Of a stretch of 44,763 nt of DNA, positions 14,865-22,207 are shown piece by piece. The translations under genes and the position numbers were made by a program. The stretch is from positions 1-44,763 of the forward strand of contig JAKSIQ010000012.1 of the NCBI GenBank assembly GCA_024398755.1, given 5' to 3'. The notes under the pieces are model-generated. The model made no database searches. It worked only from the letters and a program-made list of their open reading frames with translations, and had not been told where the DNA came from. Position 1 is the first letter of the stretch. The number at the start of each line of letters is the position of its first letter. This stretch comes from Bacteroidaceae bacterium (GTDB taxonomy: Bacteria > Bacteroidota > Bacteroidia > Bacteroidales > Bacteroidaceae).

Positions 14865-15917
14865 TTATTGTGTTTTATTCTTTTCCAGTTGATAACGTAT
14901 GCTTTCAGCGTGTATCGTTTCGAATATTGACCTGATGAACTGCCCGCTTATTCCTTTTGCTGCTGCAATAGCGGCCAATTTGTCGGAGACGTTCTGATAT
15001 CGGTCGGATTGAAGAACTGCCAGATTGTTCATCTGCTTGTATTCGCCGATTTCTCTGACTATGTCCATCCTTTTTGCCAGAATGTCAACCAGCTGTTCGT
15101 CAAGAGCGTCAAGCTCGTTTCTTTTCGGTGCAAGGCAGGCTGAATCGGTTTCTTCTATGGCCCTGTGCTGTCTGAGAGATGAAACCATTTCAGCGAATTC
15201 ATGTGGCGTGAGTTGTTGGCGGCTGTCGCTGAGCGCTTTGTCCGGATTCGGATGCACTTCAACCATAAGGCCGTCGGCATTCATGTCAAGGGCCATCTGC
15301 GCAATGGTACTTACCAGTCCGCGCTGCCCTGCCATGTGGCTCGGGTCGCATAATATTGGCAGAGATGGCATGCGCCGACGCAGTTCTATGGGTATTTCCC
15401 ATTGTGGGGCATACCTCAGCACGCTTTCCTGTATGTCACTGAATCCGCGGTGGATTGCGCTGATTCGGCTGATGCCAGCTCTTTCAAGTCTTTCAATGGC
15501 ACCTGTCCACAGATTCAGATCGGGGCTGATAGGGTTCTTTACCATGACGGGTATGTCGCAGCCTTTCAGTGCCTCTGCTATTTCCTGAACGGCAAAAGGA
15601 CTGGTGGTGGTTCTGGCTCCAATCCACAATATGTCGATGTCGGCCTTCAATGCTGCCTCAACGTGCGCGGTTCCAGCAACTTCAATTGCCAGTTTCATAC
15701 CTGTCTTTTCTCTGGCCTGGCAAAGCCATTCCAGTGCCTGCATGCCGGCACCTTCAAAACCTCCCGGTCTGGTGCGTGGCTTCCATACTCCGGCTCGGAG
15801 TATTTCTACTCCCATTTTTGACAGTGCTTCGGCACATTCCATTACCTGACCGGCAGATTCTGCACTGCAGGGACCTGCTATAACCTTAAAACCCGGTGGT
15901 ATGATATATTCGTTCAT
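14865..15917 (-). CDS. DAHP synthase (KDOPS-like) fused to chorismate mutase
   Basis: The N-terminal part (about 1-260) is a type I-beta 3-deoxy-7-phosphoheptulonate synthase, first step of the shikimate pathway: GPCSAES, LRAGVWKPRTRPGGFEG, WIGARTTTSPF, VMVKNPISPD and PILCDPSHMAG. The C-terminal part (about 265-350) is an AroQ-type chorismate mutase: LDEQLVDILAKRMDIVREIGEYK (key part LAKRMDIVREIGEYK), first step toward Phe/Tyr. This fusion is usual in Bacteroidales. I set the start at ATG 15917, which overlaps the recQ stop as ATGA; an earlier TTG at 15923 is less likely. The length is 350 residues. Product chorismate mutase binding may regulate the synthase, as known for such fusions. Confidence 0.94.
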   Translation of the reverse strand: MNEYIIPPGFKVIAGPCSAESAGQVMECAEALSKMGVEILRAGVWKPRTRPGGFEGAGMQALEWLCQAREKTGMKLAIEVAGTAHVEAALKADIDILWIGARTTTSPFAVQEIAEALKGCDIPVMVKNPISPDLNLWTGAIERLERAGISRISAIHRGFSDIQESVLRYAPQWEIPIELRRRMPSLPILCDPSHMAGQRGLVSTIAQMALDMNADGLMVEVHPNPDKALSDSRQQLTPHEFAEMVSSLRQHRAIEETDSACLAPKRNELDALDEQLVDILAKRMDIVREIGEYKQMNNLAVLQSDRYQNVSDKLAAIAAAKGISGQFIRSIFETIHAESIRYQLEKNKTQ

Positions 15918-17806
15918 TTGCAACTGGTTATTCGTCCGTTTTTCATCATTATCATTCCTTCCTGAACAAGGAATGAAAGGGCGTTGTCAATCTTTCCCCT
16001 TTCAAAAGGGAGCGAGAAAACAGCATCCGGACGTTCCGGATAATTGTCAATCTGTTTCAGTATGCTGTCGGCAATCAGCTGTCTTTCTCCATATCTCATC
16101 CCGCTGTCTGTCTTTGAGCAGCATATGTCGCAGTGCATGCATGGCTTTTTCTGCTTCTCTCCAAAATATTCAAGCAACATGGAACTGCGACACCCTTTCT
16201 CTCTGGTCGCATACTGGACCATAGCACCGATCCTCTCTTTGAATTCCTCCATTCTCAAACGGTAAACTTCAGGGTCGAGCCTTATCATTCCAGCGTCTAT
16301 CCTTGGCCTGGTCCATGTTATTACAGGTGTCTTGCGTTCCGGAACGTACTTGACAATACCTTGTCTTTGCAGTCCGCACAGTAACTCATACAGTTTATGA
16401 CGGTCAATGCCGGTACGCATTGATATGAGCTGCTCGTCAATATATGTGAAGTCAGTGAAGATCCCACTGTACATTCTGAAAATGGTTCCTATGACTTTTT
16501 CCGTGACACTGTCCTGATGCAGCATATAAAGCTCGTCACGACTTGCCGTAAAAAGAAGTTTGGCGCTGTAGTCGGTTTCGTCGGCAAAATCAATATATCC
16601 CATACGTGTAAGAATGCGCAGGGCACTGTCTGTTTGAATCAAAGGCAGTGAAAAATGGTGACAGAACTCACCAATTGAGAATGCGAACGAGCAACCCTGC
16701 CCGTCTCCTACTGCCATTTCGTGCCAGTAGGCCAGTCTTTCATAAACGTTGCGTATGAAATCCTCTTTCGGGAAATGGTCACTTACTCTGCGTGCCGCTG
16801 TACGCTTGTCGCCTGGGGATACCAGCAATACCGCGTAAGAACGAAGTCCGTCACGTCCTGCGCGTCCTGCTTCCTGATAGTAAGCTTCAATGGAATCCGG
16901 CATCTCAATGTGTACCACAGTCCTTACATCCGGCTTGTCGATACCCATTCCGAATGCATTGGTTGCAACCATTATCCGGTCTTTGCCCGCGGTCCATGAT
17001 TTCTGTCGTTCGTCTTTTACCAGCGGGTCAAGTCCGGCGTGATAGAATGTAGCTGAAATGCCGTTGGCAATCAGAAAATCGGCTGTTTCCTTAGTTTCTT
17101 TCCTGTTGCGTACGTATACGATGCCGGATCCAGGAACACTTTCAAGAATATGTTTGAGTTCCATGAATTTGTTGTCGGTATTGCGCACAATGTAGGAAAG
17201 ATTGTCCCTGTAGAAACTCATGCGGATGACATTTCTGCGGCCGAACCCCAATTTGTCCTGGATATCGTCGGCGACTCTTGGTGTGGCTGTTGCAGTCAGC
17301 GCCAGAACCGGTACTCCCGGAAGGGCTTTCCTGATGTCTGCTATCTTGAGATAAGACGGGCGGAAATCATATCCCCATTGCGAAATGCAGTGCGATTCAT
17401 CAATGGTGAGAAGGCATATCTTCAAATGTGGCAGTTTTTTCAGAAACAGTTCTGATTCAAGTCTCTCAGGTGAAACATAAAGGAACTTGCAGCCTCCGAA
17501 TATGCAGTTTTCCATTGTGGCAATAACCTCGTCCCGTTTCATGCCGGCATGAATGGCTGCGGCTTTGATTCCGTGCTCGCGCAGTATTCTGACCTGATCC
17601 TTCATGAGAGCAATGAGCGGCGTAATGACAAGACATGTTCCATCCATTGCCATGGCCGGCACCTGAAAGGTTATGCTTTTGCCACCTCCGGTAGGCATCA
17701 GTCCCAAAGTGTCTTTTCCGCTGCCGATGCTTTCGACAATATCCTGTTGGACACCTCGGAAACTGTCGTACCCCCAGTACTGCTTCAATATTTCAATATA
17801 GGACAT
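15914..17806 (-). CDS. recQ: ATP-dependent DNA helicase RecQ
   Basis: RecQ is a 3'-5' DNA helicase of repair and recombination. The 630 residues show Walker A PTGGGKS (38-44), DESHCISQWGYDFRPSYL with the DESH box at 136-139, ALTATATPRV (motif III), and AYYQEAGRAGRDG (motif VI). The zinc-binding region has CRSSMLLEYFGE followed by CMHCDICC. No clear C-terminal HRDC domain is visible; the tail is a winged helix plus a short helical end. The start ATG is 10 bp after the recJ stop, and the stop overlaps the DAHP synthase start, placing it second in the operon behind recJ, its partner in RecF-type repair. Confidence 0.96.
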   Translation of the reverse strand: MSYIEILKQYWGYDSFRGVQQDIVESIGSGKDTLGLMPTGGGKSITFQVPAMAMDGTCLVITPLIALMKDQVRILREHGIKAAAIHAGMKRDEVIATMENCIFGGCKFLYVSPERLESELFLKKLPHLKICLLTIDESHCISQWGYDFRPSYLKIADIRKALPGVPVLALTATATPRVADDIQDKLGFGRRNVIRMSFYRDNLSYIVRNTDNKFMELKHILESVPGSGIVYVRNRKETKETADFLIANGISATFYHAGLDPLVKDERQKSWTAGKDRIMVATNAFGMGIDKPDVRTVVHIEMPDSIEAYYQEAGRAGRDGLRSYAVLLVSPGDKRTAARRVSDHFPKEDFIRNVYERLAYWHEMAVGDGQGCSFAFSIGEFCHHFSLPLIQTDSALRILTRMGYIDFADETDYSAKLLFTASRDELYMLHQDSVTEKVIGTIFRMYSGIFTDFTYIDEQLISMRTGIDRHKLYELLCGLQRQGIVKYVPERKTPVITWTRPRIDAGMIRLDPEVYRLRMEEFKERIGAMVQYATREKGCRSSMLLEYFGEKQKKPCMHCDICCSKTDSGMRYGERQLIADSILKQIDNYPERPDAVFSLPFERGKIDNALSFLVQEGMIMMKNGRITSCK

Positions 17807-17816
17807 CGGGGTCTTG

Positions 17817-19559
17817 TTAGCTGTCTCTTCTTGGCTCCTGTTTTCCTTGTCTTATGCTTTCAATCTGAAGCAGAATGTCTCCTTCCTTGAAGTTGTTTTC
17901 TTCAATGGAGTAACATATGTCAAATGAGTGCTTTGTCTGAAGGAGAGACTCGTATTTGCCTTTTCCTCCGAATGCGATTCCGTTCAGCGGATGGCCGCTC
18001 TTGCTGTCAATAAGCTCAAGTTTGATATGCTCATGGCCGCGTCCTACAACCTTGCTGTTACCGTAGTCATATACGTTGCAGGTTCGGAAAAGAGGCTTGC
18101 GGTTGTCAGGCCCGAAAGGCTGAAAACGTTTAAGGTCTTTGAAGAACTTCTGGTTGATATCCTTGAAGTCAAGGTCGCTGTCAATGTCAAGCGTGGCCTG
18201 TATCTGATCTGGTTCGATGTGTTCTGATACGTATTCTTCAAAGCGTTGTCTGAACGTGTCAACATTCTCGACTTTCAATGTGAGGCCTGCGGCATATGTA
18301 TGGCCACCAAAGTTCTCAAGCAGATCCTTGCAGCTTTCAATGGCCTTGTACACATCAAAACCGGATACTGAACGGGCTGATCCTGTTGCAACATCGCCTG
18401 TGCGCGTAAGTACAACAGCAGGTTTGTAAAAGACTTCTGTAAGACGTGAGGCGACAATGCCGATGACGCCACGCTTCCATTTCTCATCGTAGAGAACTAT
18501 GGCATGACGGTCTGTTCCTGATTCCAGGCGCTTGACGATTTCTTCCGCCTCTTTTGTCATTTCCCTATCATCCAGTTTGCGCTTGTCGTTCTCCTGATCA
18601 ATGTTTTCGGCAAGTTCCAGAGCATGGCTGTAATTCTCTTCTACAAGAAGATCAACGGCCTTTTTTCCGCAACTCATTCTTCCGGCTGCATTCAATCTTG
18701 GACCGATTTTGAATATTATATCGTTGATTGATAGAACTTTGTCATCAAGTTTGCAGACATGGATTATTGCTCTTAATCCAGTACAGGGGTTGCTGTTCAA
18801 TTGCTCAAGCCCGAAGTGTGTCAGGACTCTGTTTTCCCCCATTATGGGGACTATGTCAGATGCAGTACTGACCGCAACCAAGTCCAGGCTGGGCAACAGT
18901 TCCCTGAATGGAATGCCGGCTTCGAGCGCGTAGGCCTGCATAAGCTTGAAGCCGACTCCGCATCCTGAAAGATGCTTGAACGGGTATGTGGAATCAAAAC
19001 GTTTCGCATTCAGTATGGCGACTGCCGGTGGTAGCTGGTCGTCGGGCACATGATGGTCGCAGACTATGAAATCAATGCCTTTTTCTTTCGCGTATGCAAT
19101 CTCGTCAATAGCCTTGATGCCGCAGTCAAGCACAATTACCAGTTTGACGCCATTTTCAAAAGCATAGTCAACGCCTTGGCGTGATACTCCATATCCTTCG
19201 TTGTAACGGTCCGGAATGTAATAGTCCAGATTGTCATAACTCTTCTTCAGGAAGTTGTACACCAATGCTACAGCGGTAGTGCCGTCCACATCGTAATCTC
19301 CGTAGACCAGAATCTTCTCGTTGTTTTCAATGGCCTTGCAAATTCTGCGGACGGCGATATCCATGTCTTCCATGAGCATCGGGTCCAACAGTTCCTTCAA
19401 CTGCGGGTTGAAGAATTTTTCGGCCTGCTCTTTGTCAGTGATACCTCTCTCAATGAGCAGCCTGCATAGAATCGGACTGATTCCTATGGCTTTAGACAGC
19501 TCCTGGGCTGCCTGTAGCTGCTGCTGGGTAGGGGGTATGCAGTTCCATTTGGGATTCAT
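17817..19559 (-). CDS. recJ: Single-stranded-DNA-specific exonuclease RecJ
   Basis: RecJ degrades single-stranded DNA 5'-3' in recombination and mismatch repair. The 580-residue protein has the DHH phosphoesterase motifs: LVYGDYDVDGTTA (motif I), DCGIKAIDE (motif II), VCDHHVPDDQLPPA (motif III, DHH) and the DHHA1-type GRMSCGKKA and FGGHTYAAGLTL segments, then a C-terminal OB domain. Length is normal. It is the first gene of a minus-strand operon with recQ. Two overlapping -7 elements lie 52-67 bp upstream of the start. Confidence 0.96.
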   Translation of the reverse strand: MNPKWNCIPPTQQQLQAAQELSKAIGISPILCRLLIERGITDKEQAEKFFNPQLKELLDPMLMEDMDIAVRRICKAIENNEKILVYGDYDVDGTTAVALVYNFLKKSYDNLDYYIPDRYNEGYGVSRQGVDYAFENGVKLVIVLDCGIKAIDEIAYAKEKGIDFIVCDHHVPDDQLPPAVAILNAKRFDSTYPFKHLSGCGVGFKLMQAYALEAGIPFRELLPSLDLVAVSTASDIVPIMGENRVLTHFGLEQLNSNPCTGLRAIIHVCKLDDKVLSINDIIFKIGPRLNAAGRMSCGKKAVDLLVEENYSHALELAENIDQENDKRKLDDREMTKEAEEIVKRLESGTDRHAIVLYDEKWKRGVIGIVASRLTEVFYKPAVVLTRTGDVATGSARSVSGFDVYKAIESCKDLLENFGGHTYAAGLTLKVENVDTFRQRFEEYVSEHIEPDQIQATLDIDSDLDFKDINQKFFKDLKRFQPFGPDNRKPLFRTCNVYDYGNSKVVGRGHEHIKLELIDSKSGHPLNGIAFGGKGKYESLLQTKHSFDICYSIEENNFKEGDILLQIESIRQGKQEPRRDS

Positions 19560-19610
19560 TATGTATATTGTTTTTTATTTTATCCATTTTGGTGAGAAAA
19601 TATGCTGTCA

Positions 19611-19626
19611 CAAAATTACAAAAGTA
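19611..19626 (-). promoter_or_regulatory. Two abutting -7 elements ahead of recJ
   Basis: On the minus strand TACTTTTG (19619-19626) is directly followed by TAATTTTG (19611-19618). Both match TAnnTTTG exactly. They predict leaders of roughly 45-55 nt for recJ. Confidence 0.5.
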
Positions 19627-19659
19627 GAAAAAGGATTCTTCTTTGCCAACGAAATCCGG

Positions 19660-20673
19660 TCAGATTTTCGGCTTGTCGGGCGTTAATGCAATGCACTCCA
19701 TTTCAATCAGCCAACCTGGGCGGCATACCGGCGCAAGAAGAACAATCCATGGCTTATCCGGAAATCTGCTGTCGAATATGCTGGAGACGACAGTGCTGTC
19801 AGCCGGGTCACGCAGATATACAAGCATCGAACAGATGTCATCCATACTGCATCCGGCTTCTTCAAGAAGTACCCTGACGTTTTCCAGCATGCGCTCAGTC
19901 TGTAAGGTTATGCTGCCTGTGTGTAATACCTGCCCCTTGTTGTCAATGCTTGCTGTGCCTGAAATGAAAACATGCCGGCCTACAACCGAGCCGCGTTCGA
20001 ACCTGACTCCATATTCTGATGTGCGGTTAAGGTGGCTCAATCCGTACAGGTGCTTTATTGGTTGTCCTTTGACGGCAACAGCGTCCATCATGACCAGGTT
20101 CCTGTGGCTTTCGGTGCGCCCTTCAATTCCGGTACTTGCAATGAAGTGTGTTCCTACGGTGAGATTGTGCCTGTCGAAGACATGGTTCCTGCCTTCCACC
20201 ATGCCTTTGTAATTTACGTCAATGTTCTGGACGAAAAACCATGTGCGTGCGCAATTGTCCTCGAGCGTGAGTCCTGCTGAGCCAAGTCTGCTGCAGAAAT
20301 CATCCAGCAGATCTTCTGTCTGGTCGAACGAACCATCCTTTGCGGAGAGACCGCTGGTGTACCAGTATCGGATGCCGTCAATGTTTTCGACTTTGAAGAG
20401 GCCGCCGTCGGAACTGACCGACGCATCTTTGTCACTCCAGACCCATGCTGCTATTTTCGTGCCGTTCAGTGGGGCCTGGCCGATTATTGATATCGGACAG
20501 TTCCAATGAATCCGTTCTTTCAGCATGCCGGTCTGTGTGGCTGCATCGCTCAAAAAGAAACGTATGAAAATGACATGGCCTATTGAGTCAATGGCGTCGG
20601 CTATGAAATCCAACTGCTCCGGGTATGACAGAGACGGGTCTGTAACTTTTATGATGTGGTGTGATTCGTTCAT
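19660..20673 (-). CDS. Two-domain Rid/chorismatase (FkbO/Hyg5)-like protein
   Basis: The 337-residue protein has a C-terminal Rid (YjgF/L-PSP) domain at about 215-332: FISGTASIDNKGQVLHTG, LQTERMLENVRVLLEEAG, and RPGWLIEMECIA with the Rid Arg (318) and Glu. The N-terminal 210 residues look like a diverged second Rid-type fold (SIIGQAPLNGTKIAAWVW, FIASTGIEGRTES). This pseudo-dimer plan is known from chorismatases such as FkbO, Hyg5 and XanB2, which cleave chorismate to hydroxybenzoates or dihydrobenzoates. The assignment to that group over a plain Rid deaminase is inference, supported weakly by a chorismate-pathway gene 3.7 kb away. It is 37 bp downstream of the phosphatase gene, probably co-transcribed. 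Confidence 0.65.
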   Translation of the reverse strand: MNESHHIIKVTDPSLSYPEQLDFIADAIDSIGHVIFIRFFLSDAATQTGMLKERIHWNCPISIIGQAPLNGTKIAAWVWSDKDASVSSDGGLFKVENIDGIRYWYTSGLSAKDGSFDQTEDLLDDFCSRLGSAGLTLEDNCARTWFFVQNIDVNYKGMVEGRNHVFDRHNLTVGTHFIASTGIEGRTESHRNLVMMDAVAVKGQPIKHLYGLSHLNRTSEYGVRFERGSVVGRHVFISGTASIDNKGQVLHTGSITLQTERMLENVRVLLEEAGCSMDDICSMLVYLRDPADSTVVSSIFDSRFPDKPWIVLLAPVCRPGWLIEMECIALTPDKPKI

Positions 20674-20710
20674 TTTTTCAAACTCAATTGTTATCCATAA
20701 TGCTTGCCGG

Positions 20711-21169
20711 CTACTTCAGAAGCATTGTATTGCAGGCGGTGCTGATGTCATTGAATGTTTGCTCGAAATTTCCTGTGTACCATGGATCGGCCACGTCCCT
20801 GGTGTGTCCTGTGTATGACATCAGAAGCCTGACTTTTCCTTCGGGGTCAGATGGTATGATGTATTTGAGCAGGTTCAGGTTGCTGCGGTCCATGCAGATT
20901 ATCAGGTCAAAACGCTTATAGTCTGCTGGCGTTATCTGCCTGGCTGTCCTGTTTGTGTCAAACGGTACGCCGTGCTGTGTCAGGCAGCGCTTTGCCGGTG
21001 GATATATGCTGTTGCCAAGTTCTTCGTCTGATACGGCGGCCGATTCGACATAATACCGGTTTTCCAATCCTCTGGCCCTGATGAGCGCTTTGAAAATGAA
21101 CTCGGCCATGGGACTCCTGCAAATGTTCCCGTGGCATACGAACAGTATATTGGTTTTGTTTTCTGCCAT
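20711..21169 (-). CDS. Low-molecular-weight protein-tyrosine-phosphatase
   Basis: The 152-residue protein has the phosphatase P-loop CHGNICRS with nucleophile Cys12 and Arg18, the general-acid DPW at 128-130 and the usual length of the family. It removes phosphate from tyrosine (or arginine) in proteins; in many bacteria such enzymes regulate polysaccharide export, but no tyrosine kinase gene is in the window. The promoter at 21177-21184 is so close to the ATG that the mRNA is predicted to be almost leaderless. The Rid-like gene follows 37 bp downstream. Confidence 0.94.
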   Translation of the reverse strand: MAENKTNILFVCHGNICRSPMAEFIFKALIRARGLENRYYVESAAVSDEELGNSIYPPAKRCLTQHGVPFDTNRTARQITPADYKRFDLIICMDRSNLNLLKYIIPSDPEGKVRLLMSYTGHTRDVADPWYTGNFEQTFNDISTACNTMLLK

Positions 21170-21176
21170 ATTCGGA

Positions 21177-21209
21177 CAAAGATAAACAAAACGTTCGCCT
21201 TTGCAAAAT
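21177..21209 (-). promoter_or_regulatory. Bacteroidales-type promoter of the phosphatase gene
   Basis: On the minus strand a TTTTG (about 21204-21208) is followed after 19 bp by TATCTTTG (21177-21184), an exact -33/-7 pair with correct spacing. Only 7 nt lie between the -7 element and the ATG at 21169. The -33 part overlaps the stop region of the upstream epimerase-like gene. Confidence 0.65.
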
Positions 21210-21904
21210 CATATGAAGGTTCCGGCTTCAAGGACGATTATGTTCCATGGAACTTCGCTGTTCTGATTTTCGGTTTCCATTTCAATGACGATCAGTGATT
21301 CCAGCGCTTCAGCCAGTTGTGATGCGTCAATTGTTTCCCATGTATTGTCCATTTCGGGAATCCGTATGCCGGTGGTGCGCAGCCCGTACGATTTGCTGTA
21401 GGCGTATGCCAGAAGTTCGCCTGCTTTTCTGGTTGCGGCGTGCAGGTTTTCGGGCATGTCGTTCAAATCGGATGATGAAGCGTAAAACAGATGGCTGACT
21501 CCGCTGTTACGGCAACCTTCCAGAATATTTGTGAAACCTGACAGGTTGCTGTCAACGAAAGAATATGGGTCTGCCATTGAACCGGCGGCTCCTGAATGCG
21601 CGGCCAGATTTATTACGGCATCGAACTTTTCCGTCAGAAACAGCTGGGCAATCTGCCCTCTGTCGGCCAGGTCCATTCTGATGAAACTGTAATTTGGAAA
21701 GACCGTGCTATGTCTGACAGAACCGTCAATGAACCGTCCTGTGCCGGATTCGATACCGCAATGTTTCAGTCCGTTCAGTTTGAGCCGGATGTCATAGCTG
21801 TCATCGAGGTTGTCCAGGCCGATTACCATATTTCCTCTTTCCGCCAGCCGGAATGCCAGTTCTGAGCCTAAGAATCCGGCAGCACCGGTTACAAGTATTT
21901 TCAT
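21209..21904 (-). CDS. Truncated, catalytically altered NAD-dependent epimerase-like protein
   Basis: The first 150 residues match UDP-glucuronate 4-epimerase-type extended SDRs: VTGAAGFLGSELAFRL (NAD loop), GLDNLDDSYDIRLKL, FDAVINLAAHSGA and DSNLSGFTNILEGCR. After that it departs. The expected catalytic YAATKK is read as HAATRK (CAC GCC GCA ACC AGA AAA), so both Tyr and the +4 Lys are replaced, and the SSSSVYG loop is SSSDLND. The sugar-binding C-terminal half is missing: the product is 231 residues against about 340 in the family. The ATG at 21904 precedes MKILVTG; a longer frame to 22189 is AT-rich and not homologous. It may be a non-enzymatic relic or a binding protein. Confidence 0.7.
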   Translation of the reverse strand: MKILVTGAAGFLGSELAFRLAERGNMVIGLDNLDDSYDIRLKLNGLKHCGIESGTGRFIDGSVRHSTVFPNYSFIRMDLADRGQIAQLFLTEKFDAVINLAAHSGAAGSMADPYSFVDSNLSGFTNILEGCRNSGVSHLFYASSSDLNDMPENLHAATRKAGELLAYAYSKSYGLRTTGIRIPEMDNTWETIDASQLAEALESLIVIEMETENQNSEVPWNIIVLEAGTFI

Positions 21905-22102
21905 TTGGTGACAATTTGCTATTATTTGGTTTACAAAAGTATAACAAAAACGACAAAATTGCGACAAAATGACAAAATGAATATTTTTAGTGCATTTATG
22001 CAGAAATACTTCAGTTTGCATATTTAAAATGTATGTGAAATGCATATTGTTCGAATTATGTGTGCGTTTTATACTATTTTTGCAAAAATATTGGTTGGAT
22101 AA

Positions 22103-22134
22103 TTTGGATTGAATAATGACAAATGGTAACTTTG
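22103..22134 (+). promoter_or_regulatory. -33/-7 promoter of gdhA
   Basis: TTTG (22103-22106) and TAACTTTG (22127-22134) are separated by 20 bp, a near-ideal Bacteroidales promoter. Start of transcription would be near 22139, giving a leader of about 70 nt that begins just before a dyad symmetry. Confidence 0.7.
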
Positions 22135-22140
22135 CGCCCG

Positions 22141-22164
22141 ATTTTGATAGCATATTATCAAAGT
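22141..22164 (+). repeat. Dyad symmetry at the gdhA transcription start
   Basis: TTTGATA (22143-22149) pairs with TATCAAA (22156-22162) around a 6-nt centre, extendable by a wobble and one further pair. It may be an operator or a 5' mRNA hairpin. Confidence 0.5.
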
Positions 22165-22207
22165 TGAACCGCTGAAGAGAAATTTTCAATTAAAATACTA
22201 AGAGATT

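Larger units (their letters stand above)
21905..22207. other. AT-rich divergent intergenic region between the epimerase-like gene and gdhA
   Basis: This 303-bp stretch holds promoters in both directions. Toward the epimerase-like gene TACTTTTG lies at 21934-21941 (minus). Toward gdhA TAACTTTG lies at 22127-22134, and a second exact -7 match, TATTTTTG, lies at 22075-22082. ACAAAAT is repeated three times at 21953, 21964 and 21972, with a variant ACAAAAA at 21944. A dyad covers 22143-22162. The very low GC content contrasts with the surrounding genes. No RNA gene was recognised. Confidence 0.6.

Noticed and set aside
15025-15588. A 187-codon plus-strand frame opposite the DAHP synthase/chorismate mutase gene
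   Set aside because: Ser/Met/Arg-rich low-information product with no recognisable motif; the minus-strand gene is certain.
15918-15923. TTG start for DAHP synthase/chorismate mutase
   Set aside because: The ATG at 15917 two codons later overlaps the recQ stop as ATGA and is the more likely start.
21905-22189. N-terminal extension of the epimerase-like protein by 95 residues
   Set aside because: The extension is AT-rich, shows no similarity, and the NAD loop motif starts directly after the ATG at 21904, as in the family; the extension also covers promoter elements.
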